Origin: Actinomycetes bacterium
GTDB lineage: Bacteria > Actinomycetota > Acidimicrobiia > Acidimicrobiales > Bog-793
Assembly: GCA_021809805.1 (NCBI GenBank)
Contig: JAJZKA010000021.1
Span: forward strand, 1-33,720
Direction: 5' to 3'
Length of the DNA stretch: 33,720 bases
The stretch's first letter is position 1. Every line of letters begins with the position of its first letter. Of the stretch, positions 32,503 through 33,720 are shown piece by piece. Both the position numbers and the translations under genes were made by a program. The notes under the pieces were generated by a model. It did not search any database and was not told the DNA's origin. It saw only the letters and a list, made by a program, of their open reading frames with translations.

Positions 32503-32523
32503 GCGTGCGAGCCGACAGCACGC
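32503..32523 (-). terminator. Weak hairpin after glycerate kinase
   Basis: GCGTGC (32503-32508) pairs with GCACGC (32518-32523) around a nine-base loop. Read on the minus strand it is followed by TTTGG, a short T-run. It overlaps the last base of the glycerate kinase stop and precedes the LLM gene. Confidence 0.35.
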
Positions 32524-33548
32524 TAGCGAGGCTGGAGCTCACCCTCGGCGGCGAGCAGCTCAGCGAGCACGGCGCCGACAAGCTTGGCCGGTTGGCCGAG
32601 CGCCGCCTGTGTGCCGAAGCGCTCGACGAGTGACACGACGCGGACCGGTCGCGAGAACTCGATCCGGGCTGAATCGTCGACCACGCCCACGATCACGAGC
32701 ACCGGGACCTCTTTGGGTACCCGTGCGACGACGCCGCCGACCACCTTGCCGACGAGTGAGGTGCGATCGAGGCATCCCTCACCCGTGATCACGAGGTCGG
32801 CACCGCGCAGGTGCTCATCAAGGCCGACAAGCTCGGCGACGAGGTCGAAGCCCGAGGCGATGCGGCCGCCCAGGCATGCGAGCCCGCCGGCGAGCCCGCC
32901 GGCGGCCCCCGCGCCCGCGAGCGTGGTGACGTCGATGTCGAAGCGGTCCCGATAGGTGGCGGCGAGCTCGACGAGGCGGCCGGTGAGGCGCACAACGGCG
33001 GCCGGATTCGCGCCTTTCTGCGGCCCGAACACCGCCGCCGCATCGAGGAACGGGGTGGTTACGTCGGCGGCCACCAGCAAGTCGATGTCGGACAGGTCGC
33101 GTCCCACCAGCGCGTCGACGGCGCCCTTTCCGCCATCGGTGGTCGCGGAGCCGCCGCATCCGACGAGGACGCGCCGACACCCCGCATCGAGCGCTGCGGC
33201 GATCAGCTCGCCGGTGCCCTTGGTGGTCGCGGCTTCGGGGTCGTTGCGGGCCGCGCCGCCGGCGAGCACGAGGCCCGAGGCTGCGGCCGACTCGATGACG
33301 GCGAGGGGCCCCGCGGGGCTGTCCACGAGGTGCCAGCGCGCCTCGACGGGCGTATTGAGCGGGCCGGTGACGAGGCAGCGCTGCTCTTGGCCGCCGAAGA
33401 CCTCGGCGAGGCCTTCGCCGCCATCGGCCATGGGGACGACGTCGACCTGCCATCCGACGGCCTCGCCGGCCGCCTGGAGGGCCGCCGACAGCTCAGCCGC
33501 ACTCGCCGTGCCCTTGTACTTGTCCATCGCCGCCACGATGCGCGCCAT
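32523..33548 (-). CDS. Glycerate kinase
   Basis: The 341-residue protein is a type I (GlxK/GarK-family) glycerate kinase, phosphorylating D-glycerate with ATP, usually to 2-phosphoglycerate. Family blocks in order are MDKYKGTASAAELSAAL, VVPMADGGEGLAEV, LVGCGGSATTDGGKGAVDALVG, ADVTTPFLDAAAVFGPQKGA, GGLAGGLACLGGRIASGFDLV and ADLVITGEGCLDRTSLVGKV. ATG 33548 is used because it starts exactly at the conserved N-terminus and has GAGGGGGA eight bases upstream; longer starts add shadow sequence into the divergent gene. It is slightly shorter than enteric GlxK. With the hydroxyacid dehydrogenase and pyruvate kinase it could funnel hydroxypyruvate or glyoxylate carbon to pyruvate. Confidence 0.95.
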   Translation of the reverse strand: MARIVAAMDKYKGTASAAELSAALQAAGEAVGWQVDVVPMADGGEGLAEVFGGQEQRCLVTGPLNTPVEARWHLVDSPAGPLAVIESAAASGLVLAGGAARNDPEAATTKGTGELIAAALDAGCRRVLVGCGGSATTDGGKGAVDALVGRDLSDIDLLVAADVTTPFLDAAAVFGPQKGANPAAVVRLTGRLVELAATYRDRFDIDVTTLAGAGAAGGLAGGLACLGGRIASGFDLVAELVGLDEHLRGADLVITGEGCLDRTSLVGKVVGGVVARVPKEVPVLVIVGVVDDSARIEFSRPVRVVSLVERFGTQAALGQPAKLVGAVLAELLAAEGELQPR

Positions 33549-33598
33549 GCGATCGGTCCCCCTCGTGCTCGCGAGATCGAGTGCCGTGCCCTGCAACC

Positions 33599-33604
33599 TA
33601 CGAT
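33599..33604 (+). promoter_or_regulatory. -10 box for the divergent gene at the window end
   Basis: TACGAT (TAnnnT) ends seven bases before ATG 33612, again the spacing of a leaderless transcript. The in-frame ATG at 33603 overlaps the box and is therefore unlikely to be used. Confidence 0.45.
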
Positions 33605-33611
33605 GCCTGAC

Positions 33612-33720
33612 ATGGATCCCGCCTCCGAGGAGCTCGACGCGCCCGTTCCGGTGTTCGACCCGGTCCTTTCCTATGAGTCGGTCGCCACCGAGGAGCACCA
33701 CGCGAGCCTGCGGCGCGATG
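33612..33720 (+). CDS. Unidentified protein, N-terminal fragment (3' partial)
   Basis: The first 36 codons (MDPASEELDAPVPVFDP, then VLSYESVATEEHHASLRRD) are open to the window edge and have high G/C third positions. It is divergent from glycerate kinase. The start is ATG 33612; ATG 33603 is in frame but lies within the -10 box. The visible part is acidic, soluble and not recognisable; no function is assigned. Confidence 0.6.
   Translation, partial: MDPASEELDAPVPVFDPVLSYESVATEEHHASLRRD

Noticed and set aside
1-33720. tRNA genes, CRISPR arrays, insertion sequences and phage genes
   Set aside because: I read the gaps for tRNA T-loop motifs, regularly spaced repeats, transposase motifs and terminal inverted repeats and found none; a dedicated scan could still reveal a small RNA.

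Overview
The window is GC-rich bacterial DNA with third codon positions dominated by G and C, many ATGA/GTGA stop-start overlaps and frequent GTG or TTG starts. PspC-domain and DUF1707 proteins, a LuxR-type two-component system, an F420-type luciferase-like oxidoreductase, MurT/GatD, PdxS/PdxT and TAnnnT-type -10 boxes close to start codons point to a high-GC actinomycete. Class Acidimicrobiia is my guess only. I saw no tRNA, rRNA, CRISPR array, insertion sequence or phage gene.

Region 1 (1-11046) is a complete L-arabinose and arabino-oligosaccharide module. It holds a LacI-type regulator (cut by the window edge), a GH51 alpha-L-arabinofuranosidase, an ABC sugar importer (binding protein and two permeases, no ATPase in the window), ribulokinase (araB), a second LacI-type regulator, L-arabinose isomerase (araA) and ribulose-5-phosphate 4-epimerase (araD). 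Oligosaccharides would be imported and trimmed, and arabinose converted through ribulose and ribulose-5-P to xylulose-5-P. A perfect 14-bp palindrome abutting a -10 box just before araA is the likely operator of one of the LacI proteins.

Region 2 (11136-16948) is a mixed set: a GNAT acetyltransferase and a YghZ-type aldo/keto reductase on the minus strand, then on the plus strand an SMP-30/gluconolactonase-family protein, an orphan NarL/FixJ response regulator, a conserved membrane protein, a PIG-L deacetylase and a MarC-family membrane protein.

Region 3 (16938-19889) is an envelope-stress-like unit. DUF1707 and small PspC proteins face away from a PspC-domain histidine kinase and its LuxR-type response regulator. 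The divergent control region carries four TTCCCTGA-type repeats spaced by about one or two helical turns.

Region 4 (19886-26712) has a MurT-GatD fusion (lipid II isoglutaminyl synthase in one chain) on the minus strand, a TldD/TldE protease pair, and a pyruvate kinase with unusual residues at the potassium/ATP site.

Region 5 (26713-33720) has a small hypothetical gene, a glyoxylate/hydroxypyruvate reductase-like dehydrogenase, pdxS-pdxT (PLP synthase), about 1.1 kb with no convincing gene, an F420-type LLM oxidoreductase, glycerate kinase, and the first codons of a divergent gene that looks leaderless. The reductase, glycerate kinase and pyruvate kinase would together link hydroxypyruvate/glycerate to pyruvate.
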